DNA from: a virus
Strand: one strand, 5' to 3'
Length of the DNA stretch: 43,620 bases
Virus record (IMG/VR): IMGVR_UViG_3300027608_000058
Coordinates: 1-43,620 of that record
Positions 18,148-26,232 of the stretch are shown here, in pieces. Position numbers and translations under genes: made by a program. The notes under the pieces were generated by a model, which was given only the letters and a program-made list of their open reading frames with translations, searched no databases and was not told the DNA's origin. How positions within the stretch are numbered: position 1 is the first letter of the stretch; every line of letters begins with the position of its first letter.

Positions 18148-18693
18148 ATGGATGCTGTAATTAGACCATTAACTCAATACGTATCTATTAACACTATAAG
18201 CCAGAGCTCTTTTAGTGGAAATAAACTCGTTATATTTTCTCACAGTGGTCTTACAGATGCATATCGTACGATTAGTTGCAATAAGGCTGGAGTAAATGTT
18301 TCTGCCAATAGCATTGGATTCTCTAACACAGCTGATGTATTAAAGATAGATTCTGCAAATTCTCTATTTGCAGTTAATGACTATGTCTTCTATCAAGTTC
18401 CAACTAGTAATACGAAGATTGCTGGTATAACTACAGCTAATGCCTATTACTATGTTAGCTTCGTTAATAGCTCTGCACTTGCATTGTCTGCTACCTCTGG
18501 TGGTGCCAATCTTGATATAACGGATGCTAGAACAACAGCAACTGGAGAAATACACACTATCGCTTTAAATAAATATCAGATAGACCTCACCGGTGGGCAA
18601 AATATAATATTAGAGAAAGATCCGACAGATACATTTAGATCAGATGATACTGCTTTAATAATTAGTGGCTCAGCTATTACGTATAGGAACTAA
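18148..18693 (+). CDS. beta-rich protein, larger paralogue of the 17868 gene
   Basis: 181 residues. Start (DAVIRPLTQYV) and end (TGGQNIILEKDPTDTFRS, then GSAITYRN) match the preceding 92-residue protein; an additional segment of about 90 residues sits between them, with FSNTADVLKIDSANSLFAVND and YYVSFVNSSALALSATSGG, reminiscent of fibre/adhesin beta domains. Start chosen at 18148 with AGGAA six bases upstream. The C-terminal YRN codons provide the RBS for gene 21. Unknown function; a virion surface protein co-expressed with the prohead is inferred. Confidence 0.55.
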   Translation: MDAVIRPLTQYVSINTISQSSFSGNKLVIFSHSGLTDAYRTISCNKAGVNVSANSIGFSNTADVLKIDSANSLFAVNDYVFYQVPTSNTKIAGITTANAYYYVSFVNSSALALSATSGGANLDITDARTTATGEIHTIALNKYQIDLTGGQNIILEKDPTDTFRSDDTALIISGSAITYRN

Positions 18694-18694
18694 G

Positions 18695-19363
18695 ATGAAG
18701 CTTATAACAGAACTATTCGAGGAACTAGAATATATCACTGAGGCTAAAGAGTCTGGTGATAAGGTACATTATATACACGGTGTGTTTTTGCAAGCCAATA
18801 TCAAGAATCGCAACGGTCGTCGCTATCCTACTCATATAATGGAAAACGAAGTTAATCGCTACATGAGCGAGGTAGTTAAGAAGAATCGCGCATACGGTGA
18901 ACTAGGTCATCCACAAGGTCCAAGCATTAATCTCGATAGAGTATCACACATTATTGTAGATCTCTCGAGAGACGGCAATAATTGGATTGGTAAAGCTAAA
19001 CTGACAGACACACCGATGGGTAACATAGCTAAGGGCTTAATGGCGTCAGGCGCTAATCTCGCTGTATCATCTAGAGGCTTAGGTTCTTTAAAGCCTTGTT
19101 CTGATGGTGTCATGGAAGTTCAGCCAGATTTTCGCCTAGCAACTGCAGCAGATATTGTTGCAGATCCATCTGCTCCAGATGCATATGTTATGGGTATCAT
19201 GGAGAACGTAGAGTGGCTTTATGATCCAGTAAAAGATACATGGCTAGAAGAAAAATTAGACAACACGAAGAAGATGATCCATAAGATGAGTAAGTCTGAT
19301 CTTGAAAAAAATCAGATGGCTATTTTTGAAGACTATCTAAATTCTCTGGCGTTTAAGATCTAA
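18695..19363 (+). CDS. 21: prohead core protease gp21
   Basis: 222 residues from ATG 18695 (AGGA six bases upstream; the frame also extends to a TTG at 18665 inside the previous gene, which is unlikely). T4 gp21 is 212 residues. Family features are ANIKNRNGRRYP near residue 34, YGELGHPQG with catalytic His72, and LAVSSRGLG with the probable catalytic Ser at 125-126. This serine protease (MEROPS S80 type) degrades the scaffold and trims the capsid protein during maturation. Its substrates gp22 and gp23 are the next genes. Confidence 0.9.
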   Translation: MKLITELFEELEYITEAKESGDKVHYIHGVFLQANIKNRNGRRYPTHIMENEVNRYMSEVVKKNRAYGELGHPQGPSINLDRVSHIIVDLSRDGNNWIGKAKLTDTPMGNIAKGLMASGANLAVSSRGLGSLKPCSDGVMEVQPDFRLATAADIVADPSAPDAYVMGIMENVEWLYDPVKDTWLEEKLDNTKKMIHKMSKSDLEKNQMAIFEDYLNSLAFKI

Positions 19364-19367
19364 ATTA

Positions 19368-19375
19368 CATAAATA
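19368..19375 (+). promoter_or_regulatory. late promoter (CATAAATA) for gene 22
   Basis: One mismatch to TATAAATA in the short gap after gene 21, 29 bases before the gene 22 ATG, with the RBS GAAGGGAG between. Confidence 0.55.
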
Positions 19376-19403
19376 ATTACAAATAACAGAAGGGAGACCT
19401 TAA

Positions 19404-20432
19404 ATGTCTAACGAAAATATAGAAGATATCTCAGAAGCAACATCCGCCGCGGATTCTCTTAAGTCTGGTGCTCGTTCAATTGCTGATCCTAAGTCAAAGA
19501 TTGAATGCATTGTACAATGCATTGGCGCCATGCACGCTATGAAGAAAGATGACCTCGTTAAGTGGTTTACCGCTCAGCAAGCAGTATTCGGGCCAAATAA
19601 AGATTATGGTGTTGGTGATAATTCTTCTAAGAATTCTGCCACTATCGATGCCACTACTGGTAAAGGTCCTAAGACAAAGATGCCAATGCCTAAGCTTGGT
19701 ATTAAAGAAGATATTGATAATATGTTCATTGATCAAGACCTATCTGAAGAATTCAAAGAGAAAATCACAACTATTTTTGAAGCAGCAGTTTCTGCAAGAA
19801 CAATGGTTGAAATAGCTCGCCTTGAGGAAGAATTTGAAACAACTCTCGAAGAATCAATTATAGAAATCATGGAAGATGTTACCGATAAGGTAGACACTTA
19901 CCTCGATTTTGTTGTAGAGAATTGGATGAAGGAAAATGAAGTTGCTGTCGAATCTACGCTCCGTAACGAATTAGTCAGTGACTTTATTGATGGACTCAAG
20001 GGTTTATTTGCTGAGCATTATATCGATGTCCCACAGGACAAGGTTGATGTTCTAGAAACTATGGCTGAAAAGATCGAAGAACTTGAAGCAAAATATGATT
20101 CGCTAGTCTATGAAAATGTTGAGTTGAAGAATTCATTCGTTGAAGTTGAGAAGGATAATGTCTTAGAATCTCACCTGAGCAGCCTAGCACTCTCGCAACA
20201 AGAGAAGTTTAAGGCTCTAGCAGAGAGCGTTGATTTCGATGGCAATCTAGAAACCTATGCAAGAAAGCTTTCGATCATTAAAGAGAATTACTTTGGAGTT
20301 GAAAAGAAGGCTACAACCTCTACGAATATCACGGAAGAAACTTTCGAAGGTGATACTGCTGTAGCTGTAAGCGCTGTTGACCCAACTGTCAATAAGTATG
20401 TGCAGGCACTTTCAAGAACAATTAAAAAGTAA
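19404..20432 (+). CDS. 22: prohead scaffold protein gp22
   Basis: 342 residues (T4 269). Acidic and overwhelmingly helical, with long coiled-coil heptads from about residue 110 to 260 (ARLEEEFETTLEESIIEIME, KVDVLETMAEKIEELEAK). Several L/I-x-E tripeptides are possible gp21 cleavage sites. It forms the inner scaffold around which gp23 assembles and is removed before packaging. Position between gene 21 and gene 23 is exactly that of T4. It has its own late-promoter-like box. Confidence 0.88.
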   Translation: MSNENIEDISEATSAADSLKSGARSIADPKSKIECIVQCIGAMHAMKKDDLVKWFTAQQAVFGPNKDYGVGDNSSKNSATIDATTGKGPKTKMPMPKLGIKEDIDNMFIDQDLSEEFKEKITTIFEAAVSARTMVEIARLEEEFETTLEESIIEIMEDVTDKVDTYLDFVVENWMKENEVAVESTLRNELVSDFIDGLKGLFAEHYIDVPQDKVDVLETMAEKIEELEAKYDSLVYENVELKNSFVEVEKDNVLESHLSSLALSQQEKFKALAESVDFDGNLETYARKLSIIKENYFGVEKKATTSTNITEETFEGDTAVAVSAVDPTVNKYVQALSRTIKK

Positions 20433-20438
20433 CGTTTT

Positions 20439-20446
20439 TATAAATA
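20439..20446 (+). promoter_or_regulatory. late promoter (TATAAATA) for the major capsid gene
   Basis: Exact late -10 box in the intergenic gap, 33 bases before the gene 23 ATG, with AAAAAAGGAG as RBS. This is where the strongest late promoter is expected. Confidence 0.8.
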
Positions 20447-20479
20447 AAATATAATTCCTACCAAAAAAAGGAGACTACC

Positions 20480-21844
20480 ATGTATCTAGCTGAGGAAATT
20501 CAAAAGAAGTGGGCGCCAATTCTGGAGCACGCTGATCTTAGTCCAATTAAGGATATGCACCGCCGTTCTGTAACTGCGGTCGTACTTGAAAACACAGAGC
20601 GTGCTCTGATGGAATCCGGCGCTCACGGAATGTACCAAACTCTTACTGAAACACCAGTAGCAAGTTCGGTTATTCCTGTTAACGCTACAGGCGCAAACAT
20701 CGACAACTTCGATCCAGTATTGATCTCCCTAGTTCGTCGTGCTATGCCTAATCTAATGGCTTATGACATTGCAGGCGTTCAGCCAATGACCGGTCCAACC
20801 GGTCTTATTTTCGCAATGCGTTCGCGTTATACTAACCAAACTGGCGCGGAAAACTTCTACAACGAAGTTAACACTGCATTCTCCACTGTCCCTAATGCAG
20901 ATGCTAACGTTGCATTCGGTGGTCACAAGAACGTTAACTCTAGCATCACTGGTTTCCCAGGTGATACATCTACCACCGCTCTTTCTGCTACAAACACTTA
21001 TAACACTGCAGCTGCAATGTCAACTGCACAAGCAGAAGCACTCGGCACTTATAGCAACACTGACTTCGCTCAGATGGCTTTCTCGATCGAGAAGGTTACT
21101 GTTACTGCTCAGTCACGTGCTCTTAAGGCAGAATATTCAATGGAACTCGCACAGGATCTTAAAGCCATTCATGGTCTAGATGCTGAGACTGAGCTCACTA
21201 ATATTCTTCAAGCTGAAATTCTTGCAGAAATAAATCGTGAAGTTGTTCGTACTATCAACATCACTGCTACTCCAGGTGCTCAACAGAACACAACTACTGC
21301 AGGTATCTTTGATCTAGATACTGACTCAAACGGTCGTTGGTCAGTTGAAAAGTTCAAGGGTCTTATGTTCCAGCTAGAACGCGAAGCCAATGCTATTGCT
21401 AAGGCAACTCGTCGTGGTAAAGGCAACATCGTTATCTGCTCTGCAGACGTTGCTTCTGCTCTTCAGATGGCAGGTGTTCTAGACTACACTCCAGCTCTAG
21501 CAGCAAACAACCTACAGGTTGATGATACTGGTAATACTTTCGCTGGTGTTCTAAACGGTCGTCTTAAGGTCTATATCGATCCTTATGCAATCGGTGGTAA
21601 CTACCTAACTGTTGGCTATAAGGGTTCTTCAGCATTCGATGCTGGTCTCTTCTATTGCCCATATGTTCCACTTCAAATGGTTCGCGCAGTTGATCCAACT
21701 AGCTTCCAGCCAAAGATTGGCTTCAAGACTCGTTACGGAATGGTTGCAAATCCATTCGCTCAAGGTATAACTGAAGGTGTGGGTGCTCTTACTCTTAATA
21801 CGAACGTCTACTATCGTCGTATTACTGTTAACAACCTCATGTAA
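20480..21844 (+). CDS. 23: major capsid protein gp23
   Basis: 454 residues (T4 521). HK97-fold capsid protein with the T4 signatures PVASSVIPVNATGANIDNFD, RRAMPNLMAYDIAGVQPMTGPTG and MRSRYTNQTG.E near residues 60-120, then KAEYS.ELAQDLKA.HGLDAE.EL, GNI.ICSADVASAL and the C-terminal YYR. The N-terminal prodomain holds an L-x-E site (LTE, residues 55-57), so gp21 cleavage before Thr58 is predicted. Base use is noticeably more GC-rich than its neighbours, as usual for a very highly expressed gene. A strong terminator follows. Confidence 0.95.
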   Translation: MYLAEEIQKKWAPILEHADLSPIKDMHRRSVTAVVLENTERALMESGAHGMYQTLTETPVASSVIPVNATGANIDNFDPVLISLVRRAMPNLMAYDIAGVQPMTGPTGLIFAMRSRYTNQTGAENFYNEVNTAFSTVPNADANVAFGGHKNVNSSITGFPGDTSTTALSATNTYNTAAAMSTAQAEALGTYSNTDFAQMAFSIEKVTVTAQSRALKAEYSMELAQDLKAIHGLDAETELTNILQAEILAEINREVVRTINITATPGAQQNTTTAGIFDLDTDSNGRWSVEKFKGLMFQLEREANAIAKATRRGKGNIVICSADVASALQMAGVLDYTPALAANNLQVDDTGNTFAGVLNGRLKVYIDPYAIGGNYLTVGYKGSSAFDAGLFYCPYVPLQMVRAVDPTSFQPKIGFKTRYGMVANPFAQGITEGVGALTLNTNVYYRRITVNNLM

Positions 21845-21883
21845 GAAGAAGAGGGATTTAACTCTTCCGTACATGAATATATT

Positions 21884-21913
21884 GAGGGGGACTTCGGTTC
21901 CCCTCATTTTTTT
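21884..21913 (+). terminator. intrinsic terminator after gene 23
   Basis: GAGGGGGAC (21884-21892) and GTTCCCCTC (21897-21905) pair around a TTCG tetraloop, with one G-U, followed by A and seven T. A weaker hairpin lies at 21848-21867. It ends the capsid operon. Confidence 0.93.
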
Positions 21914-21914
21914 G

Positions 21915-21942
21915 TGTACATTCCTGCAGAAGTGTGTATAAT
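21915..21942 (+). promoter_or_regulatory. early/middle promoter (TGTACA-N16-TATAAT)
   Basis: -35 TGTACA at 21915-21920 and -10 TATAAT at 21937-21942, preceded by GTG. It begins just after the gene 23 terminator and would start a new unit through the gp19-like gene, uvsY, uvsW and 55. One of five matching sites in the window. Confidence 0.75.
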
Positions 21943-21957
21943 AGCAGATACTGCCTT

Positions 21958-21965
21958 AATAAATA
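21958..21965 (+). promoter_or_regulatory. possible late promoter (AATAAATA)
   Basis: One mismatch to TATAAATA, between the early promoter and the ATG at 21993. If both work, the virion gene at 21993 would be served by early and late transcription. Confidence 0.45.
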
Positions 21966-21992
21966 GTTACAGTACAGCTACAGGAGAATACA

Positions 21993-22514
21993 ATGACTGC
22001 TCTCGATAATACACCACTTAATAAGAATTTCCTTAGTCCGCTAAATTTTAGCTTAGAAATAAGGAGAGCGCCGCACCTTAACTTCTTTTGTCAATCTGCA
22101 AATATTCCAAGCCTATCATTTCAATATCCAGAGCAGACAAATCCATTTACTAATATTCCTATTCCAGGTGATAGACTGCGCTTCGAGGATCTTAATATAG
22201 TATTTAAGGTAGACGAGGATCTTCAGAATTACCTCGAGCTTAATAATTGGATGAGGTCTCTCGGATTCCCAGAGTCTTTTACTGAATATGCACAGATAGC
22301 TTCCAATAGCATTATATCCGGAAATGGAACAAGGTCAGATATAACTCTCATGGTATTGAATGGAATTAAAGTTCCAAATTTTGAGATTACTTTTAGGGAA
22401 GCATTTCCCATATCACTAGGATCATTGCAATTCTCTACAATAGATGAATCTATAAACTATATCACATGTTCCGTTTCATTTAAATACATATTTTTCGACA
22501 TTCTAAAGATATAA
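21993..22514 (+). CDS. gp19-fold tail protein (often annotated as tail completion gp3)
   Basis: 173 residues. The order FS..I.RAPHLNFFCQSANIPSLS, then IPGDRL.FEDLNI.FKVDEDL..Y.E..NWM, matches the tube protein gp19 encoded at 14176 (CRAAQLPAAS, VAGDRTF.DWSV...NDEDF), so it is a tube-fold paralogue. Related T4-like phages, as I recall, carry a gene here between 23 and uvsY that is labelled gp3, and the length equals that of T4 gp3 (176). Tube initiation, capping or completion is inferred; which of these is not decided by the sequence. RBS CAGGAG is clear. Confidence 0.7.
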   Translation: MTALDNTPLNKNFLSPLNFSLEIRRAPHLNFFCQSANIPSLSFQYPEQTNPFTNIPIPGDRLRFEDLNIVFKVDEDLQNYLELNNWMRSLGFPESFTEYAQIASNSIISGNGTRSDITLMVLNGIKVPNFEITFREAFPISLGSLQFSTIDESINYITCSVSFKYIFFDILKI

Positions 22515-22517
22515 CAG

Positions 22518-22546
22518 TTTACTTTTTTATGAAACTGTAGTAGTAT
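22518..22546 (+). promoter_or_regulatory. possible promoter upstream of uvsY (TTTACT-N17-TAGTAT)
   Basis: -35-like TTTACT at 22518-22523 and -10-like TAGTAT at 22541-22546. It fits the 17-base spacing of the TGTACA family but matches both boxes less well. It lies in the 57-base gap before uvsY. Confidence 0.35.
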
Positions 22547-22571
22547 AAACTATAGTTAAGCGGAGTTATGT

Positions 22572-23006
22572 ATGGATATTGAGAAGATACTGGAAGAGTG
22601 GCAGGCAGACTGCAAGATCGACAAGACAGAGTTGGCTTCTGAGTCTCTCAAGATACCACAATTGCATAATAAGTACTATAAAATATATGTCTCGGAGAAG
22701 CTTCGCCTAAAAAAGATGGAGGCGGACTTTAAGGTTCTTAAACTTGATAAATACGAGTTTTATACTCAAGGACCTTCCAAGGAAACCCAAGAATTGGGAT
22801 GGAAATTGCCGTCAAAGGGCCTAATACTCAAGGCAGATATCCCAATGTATATGGATGCGGATTCTGACATAGTAGAATCAAATCTCAAGATCTCATATCA
22901 GGCTGAGAAAGTAGATATGCTTGAGAGTATCATAAAGAGTCTGATCAATCGCGGTTTCCAAATTAAGAACGCTATTGACTGGAATAGATTTACACAAGGA
23001 TCTTAA
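22572..23006 (+). CDS. uvsY: recombination mediator UvsY
   Basis: 144 residues (T4 137). Recognised by the N-terminal IE.ILEEW..DCKID.TEL..ESL.IP.LH.KYYKI and the basic middle (EKLRLKKMEADFKVLK.DKYEFYTQGP). In T4 it loads the UvsX recombinase onto single-stranded DNA covered by gp32. It overlaps uvsW by one base (TAATG), the usual gene pair. No uvsX is in this window. Confidence 0.88.
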   Translation: MDIEKILEEWQADCKIDKTELASESLKIPQLHNKYYKIYVSEKLRLKKMEADFKVLKLDKYEFYTQGPSKETQELGWKLPSKGLILKADIPMYMDADSDIVESNLKISYQAEKVDMLESIIKSLINRGFQIKNAIDWNRFTQGS

Positions 23007-24451
23007 TGGAATTAATTCAACTTAAGAGGATTAATGAAACCTTTAATAAGGTAATATGTGATCCGGGAATAGCTTACGAGCTCAGGGAATACTTCACGTT
23101 CGATGTTCCAGGTGCAAAGTTCATGCCGGCCTATAGGAACAAACTATGGGACGGTAAGATTCGTTTGTTCAATCATATGTCTTGCCTTCTTTATGGTGGA
23201 CTAAATATCTATCTATCTAAGTTTTGCAAAGACAGAGGATATGAGATAGAATATATCGATGATTTTTCTGCAGAGAACTTCTCTCTCGTTGAAGCAGAAG
23301 AAGCTATAAAGGATTATGAATTAACTCTTGAACCACGTGATTATCAATTAGCTGCATTTGTATATGCTGTTCGTAACAGAAGAACTATCCTTCTTTCACC
23401 CACTGCTTCTGGTAAATCATTTATTATCTATCTTTTATTGAGGTATTACAATGCACGCACTCTTATTATTGTCCCAACTACTTCTCTCGTTAGTCAGCTT
23501 TACACTGATTTCAGTGATTATGGGTTTAGGAGCGATATGCACGCTCACCGTATTTTTAGTGGACAAGATAAACACTCGAATAAACAAATTACGATATCAA
23601 CCTGGCAGTCGATATACAAGCTTCCTAAAGAATATTTCAAATCGTTTGATGTTATAATCGGCGACGAGGTTCACCTCTTTACTGCAAAATCTCTACAGTC
23701 CATTATGGCTAAATTGGATGAGTGTAAGTATAGGTTCGGGTTTACTGGAACTCTAGACGGCACTAAGACACATCGCATGGTTCTCGAGGGCTTATTTGGC
23801 CCGGTTAAGAAGGTTACAACTACATCTGAATTGATAGATAAGAAACACTTGTCAGCCTTCACTATTAAGGCAATTATTCTCCAGTATCCAGATCACGTGA
23901 GACAATTGATAAAAACACTTGACTACCAGGGAGAACTTGACTGGATAGTTAGGTGTAAGGAGAGAAATAACTTTATTAGAAATCTTGCGCTTTCTCTAAA
24001 AGGAAATACACTTTTACTGTTTCAATTTGTAGATAAACATGGTAAGATATTATATGATATGCTTAAGGATGCAGACAGACCAGTATTCTTTGTGTATGGT
24101 GGTGTAGATGGTGAAGAGCGCGAGGAAATAAGAAAGATAGTTGAGAAGGAAAATTCAGCTATCATAGTAGCTAGCTATGGTACATTTTCTACTGGCATTA
24201 ATATTAAGAATCTGCATAATATCATATTTGCGAGCCCTTCTAAGTCTAGAGTAAGAAATCTGCAGTCCATAGGAAGAGGCCTTAGAACCTCTGATAATAA
24301 GGAAATAGCTACACTGTACGACATAGCCGATGAGATGACGTGGAAGAAGAGTAGAAACACAACTATTAATCATTTCTTAGAAAGATTAAAGATATACAAT
24401 GAAGAGAATTTTATACATAAAATTTATCCTGTAAAATTAGAGGTACAATAA
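23006..24451 (+). CDS. uvsW: DNA/RNA helicase UvsW
   Basis: 481 residues, close to the T4 enzyme. An N-terminal substrate-binding domain (residues 1-105) is followed by an SF2 helicase core: RDYQ at 111-114, Walker A SPTASGKS at 131-138, motif II DEVH at 220-223, FGFTGTLDG as motif III, and in the second lobe IVASYGTFSTGINIKNLHNII and QSIGRGLR. The helicase unwinds R-loops and branched recombination intermediates and in T4 shifts replication from origin to recombination mode. It starts in the TAATG of uvsY and ends in the TAATG of gene 55. Confidence 0.93.
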   Translation: MELIQLKRINETFNKVICDPGIAYELREYFTFDVPGAKFMPAYRNKLWDGKIRLFNHMSCLLYGGLNIYLSKFCKDRGYEIEYIDDFSAENFSLVEAEEAIKDYELTLEPRDYQLAAFVYAVRNRRTILLSPTASGKSFIIYLLLRYYNARTLIIVPTTSLVSQLYTDFSDYGFRSDMHAHRIFSGQDKHSNKQITISTWQSIYKLPKEYFKSFDVIIGDEVHLFTAKSLQSIMAKLDECKYRFGFTGTLDGTKTHRMVLEGLFGPVKKVTTTSELIDKKHLSAFTIKAIILQYPDHVRQLIKTLDYQGELDWIVRCKERNNFIRNLALSLKGNTLLLFQFVDKHGKILYDMLKDADRPVFFVYGGVDGEEREEIRKIVEKENSAIIVASYGTFSTGINIKNLHNIIFASPSKSRVRNLQSIGRGLRTSDNKEIATLYDIADEMTWKKSRNTTINHFLERLKIYNEENFIHKIYPVKLEVQ

Positions 24452-24981
24452 TGGCACCTAGAGCAAAAAAACACTACGTTAATAATAAAACGCTTTACGA
24501 GGAAATGATAAAGTATAAGGAAGCTACCGCTATTGCATCCGGTCTTGGAAAACAAAAACCTCAAATTCCCAGATATGTGGGAGAGTGTCTAATGATGATA
24601 TGTAGTAAGCTATCTACGAAGCCAAACTTCATGAACTATTCCTATAGAGATGACATGATTTCAGACGGCATTGAAAATTGCGTACATGCTGTTCACAACT
24701 TTGATCCAGCTAAATCTAATAATCCATTTGCATATTTTACTCAGATTGCTTGGAATGCATTCATTAGAAGAATTACATCTGAAAAGAAACAGTCCTACAT
24801 TAAGCACAAGAATTACCAGAATTCTTTCTTGATGGAGGACCAACTAGACGGCGCATCTATGAATAACAACGAATTCTCCGATGACATTATTAGAAACTTT
24901 GAGAATAAGATAGAGGCAGTTAAGCTAGAAAAAAAGAACAAGATGAATAAGGCTCTGGAGATTTTAAATGGACAAGAATAA
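24451..24981 (+). CDS. 55: late-transcription sigma factor gp55
   Basis: 176 residues (T4 185). A reduced sigma70-family protein: region 2-like sequence with FMNYSYRDDMISDGIENCVH.V.NFDP.KSNNPFAYFTQIAWNAFIRRI (about residues 53-111), which is the -10 recognition helix set. In T4 it directs host RNA polymerase to TATAAATA with gp33 and the gp45 clamp. The presence of that box upstream of structural genes here supports the same role. The gene follows uvsW with a one-base overlap. Confidence 0.92.
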   Translation: MAPRAKKHYVNNKTLYEEMIKYKEATAIASGLGKQKPQIPRYVGECLMMICSKLSTKPNFMNYSYRDDMISDGIENCVHAVHNFDPAKSNNPFAYFTQIAWNAFIRRITSEKKQSYIKHKNYQNSFLMEDQLDGASMNNNEFSDDIIRNFENKIEAVKLEKKNKMNKALEILNGQE

Positions 24982-25174
24982 ATTACATCTTATCCCACAA
25001 CCAGTAATAGATTGTGCGGAGAATTTAATTAGTGCCCATCAAGACCATATCAGGGATACTTACATTCTTCGTCTAGAGGCGATTAGGGACTATTGCGACT
25101 ATGCTATAAAGTCATCTTCTAATACTAAGCCATTTAATCTTTCTCTCAAGAAGAAGAGCACTCATCGTCAATGA
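24968..25174 (+). CDS. unknown small protein between 55 and 47
   Basis: 68 residues, helical and charged, family not recognised. It overlaps gene 55 by 14 bases and gene 47 by four (ATGA), so it is a well-embedded gene rather than a chance frame. The C-terminus is Lys/Ser-rich, suggesting nucleic-acid or protein contact. Function unknown. Confidence 0.6.
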   Translation: MDKNKLHLIPQPVIDCAENLISAHQDHIRDTYILRLEAIRDYCDYAIKSSSNTKPFNLSLKKKSTHRQ

Positions 25175-26232
25175 AGATAGCACTTATCACTGATACTCAC
25201 TGGGGAATTAGAAACGACAATGTCAATTTTCACGACAATACTAAGAAATTCTTAGAAGAAGTCTTTTTTCCATACATCGATAAAAATGAAGTTACTAAGA
25301 TCATTCATCTCGGTGATTTGGTAGATCGTAGAAAGTATGTTAATTTTCTAACAGCTAAGCGTCTTAGGGAAGATTTCCTAGAACCTTTATGGGATAGAAA
25401 GTTAGAAACTCACATCATAGTTGGTAATCACGACGTGTTCTATAAGAATACAAATAAAGTCAATTCTCTGAAGGAATTAGTATCAGGTAACTATGACAAT
25501 ATCAATGTATATATTAAGCCAACTGAGATTAATCTAGGAGGTGTAGATATCCTCTTACTCCCATGGATCAATGACGAGAATAGAGAGGAAGCTTTAAATA
25601 CTATTAATACAGCAAAATCTAAGGTCGTTATGGGACATCTTGAATTACGGGGCTTCGAGATGTTTAGAGGCAGTGTTTCAACTCATGGTGATGATCGCAG
25701 CTTGTTTGATAGGTTTGACTTAGTTTGCAGCGGCCACTATCATCATAGGTCTACTATTGGCAACATTAGCTATCTTGGGAGTCATGCTGAGTTCACGTGG
25801 TCTGATTATGATGACCCTCGTGGCTTTCATATTTTTGATACTAGCACTGGCTCATTAGAATTTATTCAGAATCCATATAAGATGTTTCTAAAGTTATGGT
25901 ATGACGATACCAATGGAAATGTTGGTTTAAGTGAATCTAGAGAACTCTATGATGGAAAGATAATTAAAGTCATAGTAAAGAACAAAATTAATCCGTATAT
26001 GTTCGACAAGTACATAGAGAAAATAGAATCTTTTAACCCAATTAATCTGCAGATAGTTGAGGATCACTTAAATCTAGATACTCAAGGTGATGACACTATT
26101 ATCAGCGAGGCAGAATCAACAGTAGATATATTCAAAAAATATATAGATCAGATAAAATCTCCAGGTATCAATAAGAAGAAGCTTGAAACTACAATCATTA
26201 ATCTTTACAATGAGGCATTGACTATAGGATGA
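25171..26232 (+). CDS. 47: recombination nuclease subunit gp47 (SbcD/Mre11-like)
   Basis: 353 residues (T4 339). All metallophosphoesterase motifs are present in order: TDTHWG (Asp8, His10), LGDLVDRRK, VGNHD, MGHLE and SGHYHH, which bind two Mn ions. With gp46 it forms the Mre11-Rad50-type complex that resects DNA ends for recombination-dependent replication and degrades host DNA. The gene overlaps its partner gene 46 by four bases. Confidence 0.93.
   Translation: MKIALITDTHWGIRNDNVNFHDNTKKFLEEVFFPYIDKNEVTKIIHLGDLVDRRKYVNFLTAKRLREDFLEPLWDRKLETHIIVGNHDVFYKNTNKVNSLKELVSGNYDNINVYIKPTEINLGGVDILLLPWINDENREEALNTINTAKSKVVMGHLELRGFEMFRGSVSTHGDDRSLFDRFDLVCSGHYHHRSTIGNISYLGSHAEFTWSDYDDPRGFHIFDTSTGSLEFIQNPYKMFLKLWYDDTNGNVGLSESRELYDGKIIKVIVKNKINPYMFDKYIEKIESFNPINLQIVEDHLNLDTQGDDTIISEAESTVDIFKKYIDQIKSPGINKKKLETTIINLYNEALTIG

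Noticed and set aside
18665-18694. Extended start for gene 21
   Set aside because: TTG inside the preceding gene without RBS; ATG 18695 has AGGA at the right distance.
23451-23657. 68-residue hydrophobic ORF inside uvsW
   Set aside because: A +1 frame shadow of the helicase; no RBS, and uvsW motifs are continuous across it.
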